Shown: positions 32,195 through 41,127 of the stretch, piece after piece
Numbering within the stretch: position 1 is the stretch's first letter
Layout of the letters: each line of letters begins with the position of its first letter
Assembly: GCA_947649625.1 (NCBI GenBank)
Contig: CANSSJ010000007.1
Coordinates: 1 to 55,578, forward strand
Direction: 5' to 3'
Source of the DNA: an uncultured Bacillota bacterium
Lineage (GTDB): Bacteria > Bacillota > Clostridia > Oscillospirales > Oscillospiraceae
DNA: 55,578 nt
Notes under the pieces: generated by a model
What the model was told of the DNA's origin: nothing
Databases searched by the model: none
Seen by the model: only the letters and a program-made list of their open reading frames with translations
Program-made: the position numbers and the translations under genes

Positions 32195-33748
32195 TTATTT
32201 GGCGTATTCAATGGCCTTGGTCTCCCGCAGGAGATGGACCTTGATCTGGCCGGGGTACTCCAGCTCGTCCTCGATCTTCTTGGCGATCTCCCGGGCGAGG
32301 AGGACCATCTGGTCCTCGCTGACCACCTCGGGCTTGATCATGATGCGCACCTCGCGGCCGGCCTGGATGGCGAAGGACTTCTCCACCCCGTTGAAGGAGG
32401 AGGTGATCTCCTCCAGGGCCTCCAGCCGCTTGATATAGTTCTCCAGGTTCTCCCGCCGGGCGCCGGGCCGGGCGGCGGAGATGGCGTCGGCCGCCTGGAC
32501 CAGGCAGGCCACGATGGTCCGGGCCTCCACGTCGCCGTGGTGGGCCTCGATGGCGTGGATCACGTTCTCGCTCTCCCGGTACTTCCGGGCCAGCTCCACG
32601 CCGATCTGCACGTGGGAGCCCTCCACCTCGTGGTCGATGGACTTGCCCAGGTCGTGGAGCAGGCCGGCCCGCTTGGCCTCGGTGACGTTGGCGCCGATCT
32701 CGGCGGCCAGCAGCCCGGCCACGTGGGACACCTCGATGGAGTGGTTGAGCACGTTCTGCCCGTAGCTGGTGCGGTAGCGCATCCGGCCCAGCAGCTTGAC
32801 CAGCTCGGGGTGCAGGCCGTGGACGTTGGTCTCAAAGATGGCCCGCTCGCCCTCCGACTTGATGACCATGTCCACCTCCCGCTTGGCCTTCTCCACCATC
32901 TCCTCAATGCGGGCGGGGTGGATGCGGCCGTCCAGGATCAGCTTCTCCAGGGCCAGCCGGGCGATCTCCCGGCGCACCGGGTCGAAGCAGGAGACGGTGA
33001 TGGCTTCCGGGGTGTCGTCGATGATAAGGTCCACCCCGGTGAGGGTCTCCAGGGTGCGGATGTTCCGGCCCTCCCGGCCGATGATCCGCCCCTTCATGTC
33101 GTCGTTGGGCAGGGGGACCACCGACACGGTGGCCTCGGACACGTGGTCGGCGGCGCAGCGCTGGATAGCAAGGGAGATAATCTCCCGGGCCTTGGTGTCC
33201 GACTCCTCCTTGAACCGGGCCTCGATCTCTTTGATCTTCATGGCCGACTCGTGGGTGACGTCCGCCTCCAGCTGCTGGAGCAGGTAGTTCCTGGCCTCCT
33301 CGGCGGTGTAGCCGGAGATGCGCTCCAGCTCGGTGACCTGCTGCTGTTTCAGCTTCTCGGCCTCGGCCTGGGTGGCGTCCAGTTTGGCGATCTTGGCGGA
33401 GAGCTGCTCCTCTTTCTTCTCGATGTTCTCGGTCTTGCGGTCCAAATTTTCTTCCTTTTGCTGTAAACGGTTCTCCTGCCGCTGGAGCTCAGAGCGGCGG
33501 TCCTTGACCTCTTTCTCGTGCTCGTTCTTGGCCTTGAGGATCTCCTCCTTGGCCTCCAGCAGGGCCTCACGCTTCTTGCTTTCGGCGCTCTTATAGGCCT
33601 CGTTGACAATGCGGGTGGCCTCGTCCTCGGCGGACTTGATCTCCCGCTCGGCCGTGGCCTTGCGCCGGTTCCAGCCAAAGACCGCCCCGCCCAGAGCGCC
33701 CACAATCAGCGTGACGATCATGCCGATAACTGCTATGATTGGGTTCAT
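32195..33748 (-). CDS. rny: Ribonuclease Y
   Basis: Membrane-anchored endoribonuclease that initiates mRNA decay. 517 residues. One N-terminal transmembrane helix (about 4-25) is followed by a long coiled coil rich in Glu and Lys (about 30-180), a KH domain (about 205-270; [19 protein letters not shown]) and an HD domain (about 330-425; [12 protein letters not shown] carries the catalytic His-Asp). Strong promoter, long structured leader and GGAGGTG ribosome site. The family and length match. Confidence 0.97.
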   Translation of the reverse strand: MNPIIAVIGMIVTLIVGALGGAVFGWNRRKATAEREIKSAEDEATRIVNEAYKSAESKKREALLEAKEEILKAKNEHEKEVKDRRSELQRQENRLQQKEENLDRKTENIEKKEEQLSAKIAKLDATQAEAEKLKQQQVTELERISGYTAEEARNYLLQQLEADVTHESAMKIKEIEARFKEESDTKAREIISLAIQRCAADHVSEATVSVVPLPNDDMKGRIIGREGRNIRTLETLTGVDLIIDDTPEAITVSCFDPVRREIARLALEKLILDGRIHPARIEEMVEKAKREVDMVIKSEGERAIFETNVHGLHPELVKLLGRMRYRTSYGQNVLNHSIEVSHVAGLLAAEIGANVTEAKRAGLLHDLGKSIDHEVEGSHVQIGVELARKYRESENVIHAIEAHHGDVEARTIVACLVQAADAISAARPGARRENLENYIKRLEALEEITSSFNGVEKSFAIQAGREVRIMIKPEVVSEDQMVLLAREIAKKIEDELEYPGQIKVHLLRETKAIEYAK

Positions 33749-33928
33749 TGGGTCTTGTTACACCTCCAAAATTTTTCGTGACCGCGGCGGACCGCCGCGG
33801 CGCCCGCCGCCGGAGTGGCCTCCGCGCGGGCTTGCAGTAAAAGGCCGCAAGGGGCGGACAGGCGGGCTGCCCGTCCCTCCCTTGCGACAACTGAAAAACA
33901 TCCCCACAGGTTTTTCAATATTTGTCCA
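33749..33928 (-). other. Structured untranslated leader of rny
   Basis: About 180 nt. Hairpin 1: 33847-33885, about 16 pairs (GCAAGGG with CCCTTGC at the base). Hairpin 2: CCGCGGCGG-A-CCGCCGCGG (33782-33800), a perfect palindrome close to the ribosome site. No riboswitch class was recognised. It may stabilise the mRNA or be a target for RNase Y itself. Confidence 0.6.
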
Positions 33929-33934
33929 CCTAGC

Positions 33935-33963
33935 ATTGTAAAGGCAAACTGCTTTTCTGTCAA
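33935..33963 (-). promoter_or_regulatory. Strong sigma-A promoter of rny
   Basis: Minus strand TTGACA (33963-33958), 17 nt, TACAAT (33940-33935). Confidence 0.88.
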
Positions 33964-34014
33964 GATTTATTCATAATTGAAATGGAGGGTTTTTTGAAAA
34001 ATTTTTCCAAACCT

Positions 34015-34044
34015 GAAAAAAACAGGGCGGCCTTTGGCCACCCT
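34015..34044 (-). terminator. Terminator of spoIID, overlapping its stop codon
   Basis: AGGGCGGCC (34024-34032) pairs with GGCCACCCT (34036-34044; G-U in RNA), then G and seven T on the minus strand. Confidence 0.85.
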
Positions 34045-35095
34045 ACCACAGCTCTCCCACCTGGGCTCCGGTGTAGTACCAGGTGAGAATGTCCTCAAAG
34101 GAGCTGCCGCCCTTCGCCATGGCGTTGGCCCCGTACTGGCTCATGCCCACCCCGTGGCCGTAGCCGGTGACATCGAAGGTGAACTGTGCCCCGTCCCAGG
34201 AGACGGTGAAACAGGCGGAGCGCAGGGAGAACAGGGAGCGCACCTGGCCTCCGGTGAGGGTGACGCCCCCCAACGTCATAGAGATCACCCCGCCTCCCTC
34301 GTTGCGGCTGGCCTCCCCAAACCAGCCGGAGGGGTCGCCGGACAGGTCGACCCCCGGGTAGGCGTTGAGAGTGAGGGACTTCACCTCCCCCGCCCCCAGC
34401 GTTATCTGGGTGCGGTAGTTGGGCACCTCATCCCCCTCGGGGCTGTCCACGCTCTTCAGATAGGCCACCGGATTGCCCCAGACCTCCACCGCGTCCACTG
34501 TACGCCCCGGGGCGGAGGAGAAAAACAGGGCCTGGATGGGCTTGCCCTCATAGAGGACCCCCAGGCCGTCGGTCCGGGCCACCGCCCGGTCGATCTTTTC
34601 CCCGTACTCCCCGGCGTTCAGCCCCCAGCGGGCCTCGGCGGCGGAGCGCTGGATGTAGGCCTGACAGCAGGTGCTGTCGCCGCAGATGTCGGCGCCGGGG
34701 TGCTTGCCGCTGTTTTGCAGCACGGCGGTGTAGGTCCGGGCGGCGCAGGCCTGGGCCGCCAGCGCCTCCTCCTCGAAGGAGGCGGGCATTTCCGCCGCTA
34801 CCACCCCCCACAGGTAGTCCGCCATGGTCAGTTCCACAATGGGCCCCTCTTTGGTCTGGAGGCGCACCGCCTTCCCTCTGTCCCGTACCCCGGTTTGGGT
34901 TGCGGAGGACCCGAGGCCGGTGGACGGAAGGGACTCCCCATTGGGCAGCTCTCCGGTCTCGGGCGGCCGGAAGACCGGCTCCCCCCGGACCAGTGCCGCG
35001 GGGAGAAAGAACAGGACCGCGGCCAGGAGCAGCGCCGCGCTCACGATCTGGCCCGCCCCCTGGCCCCCCAAATGCCTTCTGTTTTCCCGCGCCAT
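34043..35095 (-). CDS. spoIID: Stage II sporulation protein D (SpoIID), peptidoglycan lytic transglycosylase
   Basis: Mother-cell membrane protein that strips glycan during engulfment with SpoIIM and SpoIIP. 350 residues. One N-terminal transmembrane helix (about 15-35), a variable linker, and the SpoIID/LytB domain (about 80-350). The catalytic Glu is in AAEMPASFEEEALAAQACAA. SSAPGRTVDAVEVWGN and the end signature YGHGVGMSQYGANAMA are present. ATG 35095 has AAGGGGGC upstream and lies downstream of a sigma-E-like promoter. Divergent from the DUF3048 gene. Confidence 0.95.
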   Translation of the reverse strand: MARENRRHLGGQGAGQIVSAALLLAAVLFFLPAALVRGEPVFRPPETGELPNGESLPSTGLGSSATQTGVRDRGKAVRLQTKEGPIVELTMADYLWGVVAAEMPASFEEEALAAQACAARTYTAVLQNSGKHPGADICGDSTCCQAYIQRSAAEARWGLNAGEYGEKIDRAVARTDGLGVLYEGKPIQALFFSSAPGRTVDAVEVWGNPVAYLKSVDSPEGDEVPNYRTQITLGAGEVKSLTLNAYPGVDLSGDPSGWFGEASRNEGGGVISMTLGGVTLTGGQVRSLFSLRSACFTVSWDGAQFTFDVTGYGHGVGMSQYGANAMAKGGSSFEDILTWYYTGAQVGELW

Positions 35096-35117
35096 ATCTG
35101 CCGCCCCCTTTGCCTCT

Positions 35118-35147
35118 AGTTTATGGGACAGGCAGAGGAAATATGTC
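35118..35147 (-). promoter_or_regulatory. sigma-E-type promoter of spoIID
   Basis: Minus strand GACATATT (35147-35140), 14 nt, CATAAACT (35125-35118), close to the sigma-E pattern KMATATT-N14-CATACANT known from Bacillus. Confidence 0.7.
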
Positions 35148-35169
35148 TGGGGCAGCCGGGCGGTTTTTG

Positions 35170-35198
35170 TTGACTTTGTCCAAAGAATAGCGTATGAT
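35170..35198 (+). promoter_or_regulatory. sigma-A promoter of the DUF3048 gene
   Basis: TTGACT (35170-35175), 17 nt, TATGAT (35193-35198). Confidence 0.78.
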
Positions 35199-35244
35199 AA
35201 AATACACATTGTATCGAACCGTAAGGAATATGGGAGGAACGACG

Positions 35245-36354
35245 ATGAACAAAAGACGATGGGGAACGCTTCTGCTGGCCGGACTGCTGCTCATTCCGCT
35301 GGCCGCCTGCGGGAAAAAGGACCCGGGAGGGGCCTCCTCCGGTTCCGCCAGCCAGCCGGGCAGCGCCTCCGGCTCCGAAGAACCCAGCATCTCCGTCATT
35401 GCCCCCGTGGTGGAGCCGGAGCACCCCTTCAGCCAGCCCCTCACCGGCGAGGGACTGGACGAGGACGTCAGCGCCCGCCGGCCCTACGCCGTGATGTTCA
35501 ACAATCTGAGGAAGGCTCTGCCCCAGATCGGGGTGTCCAAGGCGGACGTGATCTATGAGATCGTGGCCGAGGGGGGCATCACCCGGATGATGGCGGTGTT
35601 CCAGGAGCTGGAGGGAGTGGGGGACATGGGCAGCATCCGCTCCGCCCGGGACTACTACGTCAGCCTGGCCAAGGGCCACGACGCCATCTATGTCCACGCC
35701 GGAGGCAGCCCTCAGGCCTATGAGGCTTTCGGCAAGCTGAAGATGTCCAACATCGACTTTGTCAACGGCCCCTACGGCAATATGTGCTGGCGGGACCCGG
35801 ATCGGAGAAAGACCGCCGGGCTGGAGCACTCCCTGCTCACCTCCAGCGAAAAGATCCTGGAGCATCTGCCCAAAAAGTTTGCCCAGGAGCACGACAGCGG
35901 CTTTGGGGTGGGCTGGACCTTTGACGAGGATGCCCCCGCCGGGGGGGAGGCGGCCGTCAAGCTGACGGTGCCCTTCTCCAGCTACAAGACCGGCCACTTT
36001 ACATACGACGCCGAACAGAACCACTACCTCATTGAACAGCATATCGACAAGCAGGATATCCCCTATGTGGACGGCGGCACCAATGAGGCGGTGACAGTGC
36101 GCAACGTGCTGGTGCTGTACACCGACGTTAGCCGGGTCAAGGGAGACGACAAGGGCCGTATGGCGGTGCGCACCACCGGGAAAGGGGAGGGCCTCCTGTT
36201 TCGGGACGGACAGGCCTATGAGATTAGCTGGGAGCGGAAGAGCGAAGCGGTCTGCTACTCCTTCCTGGACAAGGGAGGAAAGCCTGTCCCCCTGGCTGTG
36301 GGAAGCAGCTATATCAATATCATCTCCACTGACGCCAAGGTGGAATGGGAATAA
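35245..36354 (+). CDS. DUF3048 (YerB-like) lipoprotein
   Basis: 369 residues. Lipobox LAAC (Cys 22), then a Ser/Gly linker and two DUF3048 parts. Family signatures: RRPYAVMFNNLRKALPQIG, SKADVIYEIVAEGGITRMMA and GDMGSIRSARDYYVSLAKGH (about 75-160), and the C-terminal domain AVTVRNVLVLYTDV to WERKSEAVCYSF (about 295-360). YerB of Bacillus is the named member; the biochemical role is unknown. ATG 35245 follows GGAGGA. Its promoter faces away from spoIID. Confidence 0.9.
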   Translation: MNKRRWGTLLLAGLLLIPLAACGKKDPGGASSGSASQPGSASGSEEPSISVIAPVVEPEHPFSQPLTGEGLDEDVSARRPYAVMFNNLRKALPQIGVSKADVIYEIVAEGGITRMMAVFQELEGVGDMGSIRSARDYYVSLAKGHDAIYVHAGGSPQAYEAFGKLKMSNIDFVNGPYGNMCWRDPDRRKTAGLEHSLLTSSEKILEHLPKKFAQEHDSGFGVGWTFDEDAPAGGEAAVKLTVPFSSYKTGHFTYDAEQNHYLIEQHIDKQDIPYVDGGTNEAVTVRNVLVLYTDVSRVKGDDKGRMAVRTTGKGEGLLFRDGQAYEISWERKSEAVCYSFLDKGGKPVPLAVGSSYINIISTDAKVEWE

Positions 36355-36381
36355 TTTCAGAAAAACCGGCCGCCGCCCCCC

Positions 36382-36410
36382 TTGCCAAGGGGGGTGGTTG
36401 GTGTTACAAT
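36382..36410 (+). promoter_or_regulatory. Promoter of the mgtE leader, with dyad over the -35
   Basis: TTGCCA (36382-36387), 17 nt, TACAAT (36405-36410). CCCCCCTTGCCAAGGGGGG (36376-36394) is a perfect dyad over the -35. It may end the DUF3048 mRNA or be an operator. Confidence 0.7.
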
Positions 36411-36416
36411 AACGAG

Positions 36417-36652
36417 GGACGTAAAGAGTCCGTAAAGATTACAGCGAGAGGAAGTGGGACCTGGATGGAAGGCCGAAGTCGTCAAAAGACGGAGAGCTGC
36501 CACGAACGAGGGGCGGCGGAACGGGACCTGTCCGGGTCTCTGCCCCGCCGCCGGTAAATGCCGGAGGGGCGCCGCTGTCCCTCCCCTTGAACATACGTGG
36601 CCACAGGCGGGCCGCTCCCTGACCGGGGCGGACGCGCCTGTGGCTTTTCGTG
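36417..36652 (+). promoter_or_regulatory. Long structured leader of mgtE ending in a terminator; possible metal riboswitch
   Basis: About 235 nt of non-coding, hairpin-rich sequence. A CCGAAGTCGTCAAAAGACGG stretch (about 36470-36490) recalls the GTCAAAAGACG loop of the M-box magnesium riboswitch, which controls mgtE in many Firmicutes, but the remaining M-box core is not convincing. The end is GCCACAGGCG...CGCCTGTGGC (36598-36648) with an inner CCGCTCC/GGGGCGG stem, followed by CTTTT, a terminator-like expression platform. Attenuation of mgtE is likely; the ligand is not established. Confidence 0.5.
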
Positions 36653-36683
36653 GTCTGTACCAGTACAGAGAGGGGGAAAAACC

Positions 36684-38048
36684 ATGCACGACAACTATGA
36701 CCTGGAGCAGCTGATGGAGCTGGTCCAGGAGCGGAGATTCCGCGCCCTGCGGGAGATCCTGACCGAGATGAACGAGGTGGATATCGCCGAGTTCCTGGAC
36801 GAGCTGGATGTGGAACAGGAGATCCTGGTGTTCCGCCTGCTGCCCAAGGACCTTGCGGCGGAGGTCTTCTCCTACCTGGAGGAGGACCAGGAGAAGCTCA
36901 TCAGCGCCCTCAGCGACAAGGAACTGCGGGAGGTGCTGGATGAGCTGTACATGGACGACACGGTGGACCTGATCGAGGACCTGCCCGCCAACCTGGTGAG
37001 CCGCATCCTGCGCAACACCGACGCCTCCACCCGCAGCCAGATCAACCAGCTGCTCAACTATCCCAAGGACTCCGCCGGCTCCCTGATGACCACCGAGTTT
37101 GTCTATCTCCACCCCAACAACACGGTGGAGGAGTCTTTTGCCCGCATCCGCAAGGTGGGCCTGGACAAGGAGACGGTCTACACCTGTTATGTCACCGCCA
37201 ACCGGGTACTCCAGGGGGTGGTGACGGTGAAGCGGCTGCTCATGTCCACCTACGAGACCAAAATCAGCGAGATCATGGAGACCAACGTCCTGTCCGTCAC
37301 CACCCACGAGGACAAGGAGGACGTGGCCCAGATGTTCTCCAAATACGACCTCACCGCCCTGCCCGTGGTGGACGGGGAGGACCGGCTGGTGGGCATCATC
37401 ACCGTGGACGATGCCATGGACGTCATGGAGGAGGAGGCCACCGAGGACTTTGAGAAGATGGCCGCCATCCTGCCCTCTGACAAGCCCTATCTGCGCACAG
37501 GAGTCTTTGAGACCTGGAAGGCCCGCATCCCATGGCTGATGCTGCTGATGCTGTCGGCCACCTTCACCGGCCTGATTATCACCGGCTTTGAGTCCGCCCT
37601 GGCCGCCTGCGTCATCCTCACCTCTTTTATCCCCATGCTGTCGGGCACCGGGGGCAACTCGGGCTCCCAGTCGTCGGTGGCCGTCATCCGCGCCCTCTCT
37701 CTGGGAGAGGTGGAGTTCTCCGATGTGCTGGCCGTGGTGTGGAAAGAGGTCCGGGTGGCCCTGTTGTGCGGAGCGTGCCTGGCGGCGGCCAACTTTTGCA
37801 AGATGCTGCTGGTGGACCGGTGGCTGATGCACAACCCGGACGTCACCGTGGCGGTGGCCGCCGTGGTGTGCCTGACCCTGATGCTCACAGTGGTGTGCGC
37901 CAAGATCGTAGGCTGCCTGCTCCCTATGGCGGCGGAGAAGGTGGGCATTGACCCCGCCGTTATGGCCGCCCCCTTCATCACCACCGTGGTGGACGCCCTG
38001 TCTCTGCTCATCTACTTCACCATCGCCACTCGGGTCCTGGGATTGTAG
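36684..38048 (+). CDS. mgtE: Magnesium transporter MgtE
   Basis: 454 residues. N-terminal helical domain (about 1-135), tandem CBS domains (about 135-255; GSLMTTEFVYL, VDGEDRLVGIITVDDAMDVM) that sense Mg2+, plug helix, and five-helix membrane domain (about 280-454). The pore signature is PMLSGTGGNSGSQSSVAVIR. ATG 36684 follows GAGAGGGGG. Leader-controlled single gene with terminator. Confidence 0.96.
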   Translation: MHDNYDLEQLMELVQERRFRALREILTEMNEVDIAEFLDELDVEQEILVFRLLPKDLAAEVFSYLEEDQEKLISALSDKELREVLDELYMDDTVDLIEDLPANLVSRILRNTDASTRSQINQLLNYPKDSAGSLMTTEFVYLHPNNTVEESFARIRKVGLDKETVYTCYVTANRVLQGVVTVKRLLMSTYETKISEIMETNVLSVTTHEDKEDVAQMFSKYDLTALPVVDGEDRLVGIITVDDAMDVMEEEATEDFEKMAAILPSDKPYLRTGVFETWKARIPWLMLLMLSATFTGLIITGFESALAACVILTSFIPMLSGTGGNSGSQSSVAVIRALSLGEVEFSDVLAVVWKEVRVALLCGACLAAANFCKMLLVDRWLMHNPDVTVAVAAVVCLTLMLTVVCAKIVGCLLPMAAEKVGIDPAVMAAPFITTVVDALSLLIYFTIATRVLGL

Positions 38049-38085
38049 CGGGACAGGCTGCCCGATATAAACGGAATATCCGCAA

Positions 38086-38119
38086 AAAGAGAGTGCCGTG
38101 GGTCCACGGCACTCTCTTT
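38086..38119. terminator. Bidirectional terminator between mgtE and the SLH protein gene
   Basis: A 16-bp stem, 38086-38101 with 38104-38119; A/T-rich ends are usable both ways. Confidence 0.88.
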
Positions 38120-38124
38120 CTGGT

Positions 38125-40941
38125 TTATGGATTCAGGGTCAGGTAATCTGCCGACACAAATCCGATTGCGGCCTGATGGTCGGCGTTGCGGAAAAGGATC
38201 TGATACCAGCCGGACTCCTGGCCCAGGACCACCACCCGGTCTCCGTTGAGCAGGCTGCCCACCCGTCCGAAGGTGGTGCCGGGGCCGGAGCGGACATTCA
38301 GGCCCAGCTCCGCGCCGGTGACGGTGCCGGTGGTGGCGGCGCTCTGACAGGTGACGGCGCAGGAGGAGGACAGGCCGTTCCAGGAGGCGGTGATGGTGAC
38401 AGTCCTGGTCCCCGTGCCGGGGTAGAGGTTGGTGACCATGCCGCCTGAGGTGACGGCGGCTGCGCCGGGGTCGCTGCTGGTCCAGGTGACGGCGGCGCTG
38501 CCCGGGTTGGGGAGGATGGAGGCCGTCAGGGTGGCGCTGACGCCGGAGGCCAGGGTGAGCTCGCTCTGATCCAGAGCCAGCTTGTAGCCGCCCGGAGCGC
38601 CGGGGTCTTCCGGTGTGGAGGGATCAGAGGGAATATCGGTGATGGGGGTGTGTTCCATCACCCGATAGACCAGAGAGGCCATCTGGGCCCGGGTCAGGGT
38701 GCTCTTGGGGTCAATGGCGCCGGAACTGCCCGAGACCAGTCCCTGAGATACCAGAGTGGCGGCGGCGGTTTTTGCGTACCCGGCGAGCTTATCCCTGTCC
38801 TGGAAGCGGTCCAGAACAGAGAGAGAGGCGTCGGGACAGCTCTTGCCGATGAGGGGCAGGAAACGGTACAGAATAGAGAAGGCCTGCTCTCTGGTGATGT
38901 GTTTCCAGGGGGAGAACTGCCCGTCCCCGGTGCCGGAAGCCAGCCCCTGGCTCTGGGCCCAGGCCAGGGCGGTGTAGAAGTAGTCATTGGGGGATACGTC
39001 GGTAAAGGTGCAGGGCTGGGTGACCTCCGGCTGGCCGGCGGCGTTGTAGAGCATCAGGATAAAGTCGCCCCGGCGCATGGGATTTCCCGCGCCGAAGCGG
39101 GTGGAGCTGACGCCCCGGACGATGCCCCTGGCGTAGCAGTATTCCACCGCGTCGTAAGCCCAGTGACCGGGGAGGACGTCGTCGTGGACGTAGGAGCGGG
39201 AGATCTGGACCGTCCGGCTCATCCCGCCGGCGGAGAAGGTGATGGAGCCCTCTTCCGGATTTTCAGCGGCGGTGAACAGGCCGTTCCGGTCTACCGTGCC
39301 CACATTGCCCTGTGTGGTGACGGTGACAGGGCCGAAGTCCCGCAGGGCGGCGCGGCCCCAGTAGCTGCCCGAGACGGTGAGTTGGACCTGTTCCCCGCCC
39401 CTTACGGACAGGGAGGCGAGGGAAGAGGACCCTCCGGCCCGGCCGATCTGGAGGTCGGTGAGCTGGTCCACCACGTGGAGCTGGAACTGGCCGGAAAGGG
39501 AGCCGCTGGTGACCTGGATGGTGTCGGTCCCCGGGAAGGGGCCGGCGGTGTAGGCCCCGGCCTGTACGGTCCCCAGCCCCTTCTGAGAGGAGTAGGCCGG
39601 CGTGGACAGGTTGATGTCCACCGGTTCAAGGCCCTGGCTGATGGCCTTGGGCTGTGTCAGGGGGAGGGAGGAGCCGGCCAGAACCACCTGCCCGTTGTCG
39701 GGGGAGGCCAGCCGGTCGGCCCGTCCGTCCCCCCGCTGGTCGGTGACCAGCAGCAGGTAGGACGCGCAGCTCCTGGCCCGGCCGTCGGAGGGGCTGTTTT
39801 GTACAGCGGGGCCCGCCTGCCCCGGGATCCAGACGGAGAGGGAGGTGGAGCCGCCGCCGTCCAGGTTGACCACCGTGGTACAGCCCTGGCTGAGCAGCTC
39901 CTCGGCCAGATCGTACTGGGACAGACCCACCGAGTGGGCCGACTTCCGGCCGTCCACGGCGTAAAAGACCATGGAGCCGTCGGGCCTGATGCCCAGGGCG
40001 GAGCGGGGCTGCCGGCCGTCGGACCGGTAGACCCAGGTGGAGGTATCGGTGAGGCTGCCGTTCCGCACCATGATGTCCCCCACGCCGCATGCCCACTGGG
40101 CGGCGGACAGATCGGGGTCCTGACAGTAGGTGGTCAGGGTGATCCGGTCTCCGACCTGGAAGGAGGCGAACATGTCGCCCAGGCCGGCGGCGTCGGCGGC
40201 GGTGAGAATGTACTCGTCCGGGCCGATGGAGATGGGCTGGTCGGACAGAAGCAGCTCGGAGACCTCCAGGGCGAGGGTGGAGTTGACGGTGAGGCCGGGG
40301 GCCCGGCCTGTGGCGGGGTCGGCCGCTGCCTTCATGCGCACGTACCAGCCGGAACCCTTGCACCGGGTGGAGACGGTGGAGAACTGCTCGTTGAGAAGAT
40401 AGACGCCCCCCTCCGAGCGGGTCTTGTTGAAATGGGCGGGGGTGACGGTGAGACCGGTGCTGTAGTTGTACAGAGACAGGGACACCTGGGGCCTGTCCAG
40501 CACCGCGGCCCGGCCGTCGGCGAGGATCAGGGCGTTTTCCCCGTCGTTGCTGGACTTGTAGACCCCGTCCTCCACCACCAGACCGACGGGCACGCCGGTG
40601 GACATGACGAAGAAATCGGCGTTGATGCCGGCCAGCACGTGGTAGCCCTGGGCCTGGGCCTGAGAGACCGCGTGGTTGATACTGGCGCCGCCGTATATCG
40701 TCCCGTCGGCCTGGACCGGGATGGCCCGGGCGTCGCTGTCCGGCTCCAGTTCCAGGGCGAAACTCTCCACCCGGCTGCCGTTGTTGACGGTAACGGTGTT
40801 GCGGTAGGTCAGGCCGTCGGCGAGCTGGGCGGTGGTCTGAATTTTCTGCTCACCCGCGGCGGCGTAGGCCGTGGGCAGGAGCAGCAGGAAAGCCAGCAGC
40901 GCGGCCGCCGCCCTGCGGGAAAGGGGTGTGGTATGTCTCAT
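38125..40941 (-). CDS. Cell-surface phosphodiester glycosidase (NAGPA-type) with SLH, Ig-like and SH3 domains
   Basis: 938 residues, secreted (signal peptide about 1-28, AYAAAG cleavage). Domain order: phosphodiester-glycosidase/NAGPA domain (about 90-400) with GINADFFVMSTG (105-116) and NLDGGGSTSLSVW (359-371); a strand-rich linker; three SLH repeats (about 585-632, 645-692, 708-762), which bind pyruvylated secondary wall polymer; a BIG2-like Ig domain (about 784-860); and a C-terminal SH3-type domain (about 872-938; LNVRSGPGTTFGRVGSLLNG). ATG 40941 has AAGGAG 8 nt upstream. The SLH anchor fits the CsaB domain encoded at 46307-48514. Domain order, with SLH in the middle, is unusual. Confidence 0.9.
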   Translation of the reverse strand: MRHTTPLSRRAAAALLAFLLLLPTAYAAAGEQKIQTTAQLADGLTYRNTVTVNNGSRVESFALELEPDSDARAIPVQADGTIYGGASINHAVSQAQAQGYHVLAGINADFFVMSTGVPVGLVVEDGVYKSSNDGENALILADGRAAVLDRPQVSLSLYNYSTGLTVTPAHFNKTRSEGGVYLLNEQFSTVSTRCKGSGWYVRMKAAADPATGRAPGLTVNSTLALEVSELLLSDQPISIGPDEYILTAADAAGLGDMFASFQVGDRITLTTYCQDPDLSAAQWACGVGDIMVRNGSLTDTSTWVYRSDGRQPRSALGIRPDGSMVFYAVDGRKSAHSVGLSQYDLAEELLSQGCTTVVNLDGGGSTSLSVWIPGQAGPAVQNSPSDGRARSCASYLLLVTDQRGDGRADRLASPDNGQVVLAGSSLPLTQPKAISQGLEPVDINLSTPAYSSQKGLGTVQAGAYTAGPFPGTDTIQVTSGSLSGQFQLHVVDQLTDLQIGRAGGSSSLASLSVRGGEQVQLTVSGSYWGRAALRDFGPVTVTTQGNVGTVDRNGLFTAAENPEEGSITFSAGGMSRTVQISRSYVHDDVLPGHWAYDAVEYCYARGIVRGVSSTRFGAGNPMRRGDFILMLYNAAGQPEVTQPCTFTDVSPNDYFYTALAWAQSQGLASGTGDGQFSPWKHITREQAFSILYRFLPLIGKSCPDASLSVLDRFQDRDKLAGYAKTAAATLVSQGLVSGSSGAIDPKSTLTRAQMASLVYRVMEHTPITDIPSDPSTPEDPGAPGGYKLALDQSELTLASGVSATLTASILPNPGSAAVTWTSSDPGAAAVTSGGMVTNLYPGTGTRTVTITASWNGLSSSCAVTCQSAATTGTVTGAELGLNVRSGPGTTFGRVGSLLNGDRVVVLGQESGWYQILFRNADHQAAIGFVSADYLTLNP

Positions 40942-40986
40942 GGGTAAGCTCCTTTTGTGGGGTGTGATCGGAAAGGGATTTCTCAT

Positions 40987-41015
40987 ATTATACCAGAGTG
41001 GTCTGTCCCTTTCAA
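40987..41015 (-). promoter_or_regulatory. Promoter of the SLH protein gene
   Basis: Minus strand TTGAAA (41015-41010), 17 nt, TATAAT (40992-40987). Confidence 0.82.
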
Positions 41016-41075
41016 TGGAAAAAACGGGAAAAAGGAGGGCGGGCGGAAGTTTACAAAACATTAAGGAATCACTGG

Positions 41076-41104
41076 TTGAAAAAACCGGCCGCAGGGTGTA
41101 CAAT
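41076..41104 (+). promoter_or_regulatory. Promoter of the murJ operon
   Basis: TTGAAA (41076-41081), 17 nt, TACAAT (41099-41104). The leader is only about 17 nt. Confidence 0.82.
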
Positions 41105-41127
41105 ATACCGATTATGTCTACAGGGAG

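Noticed and set aside
38650..40947. Long plus-strand frame antisense to the SLH protein
   Set aside because: The minus strand has a signal peptide, ribosome site, promoter and recognisable domains; the plus frame has none.
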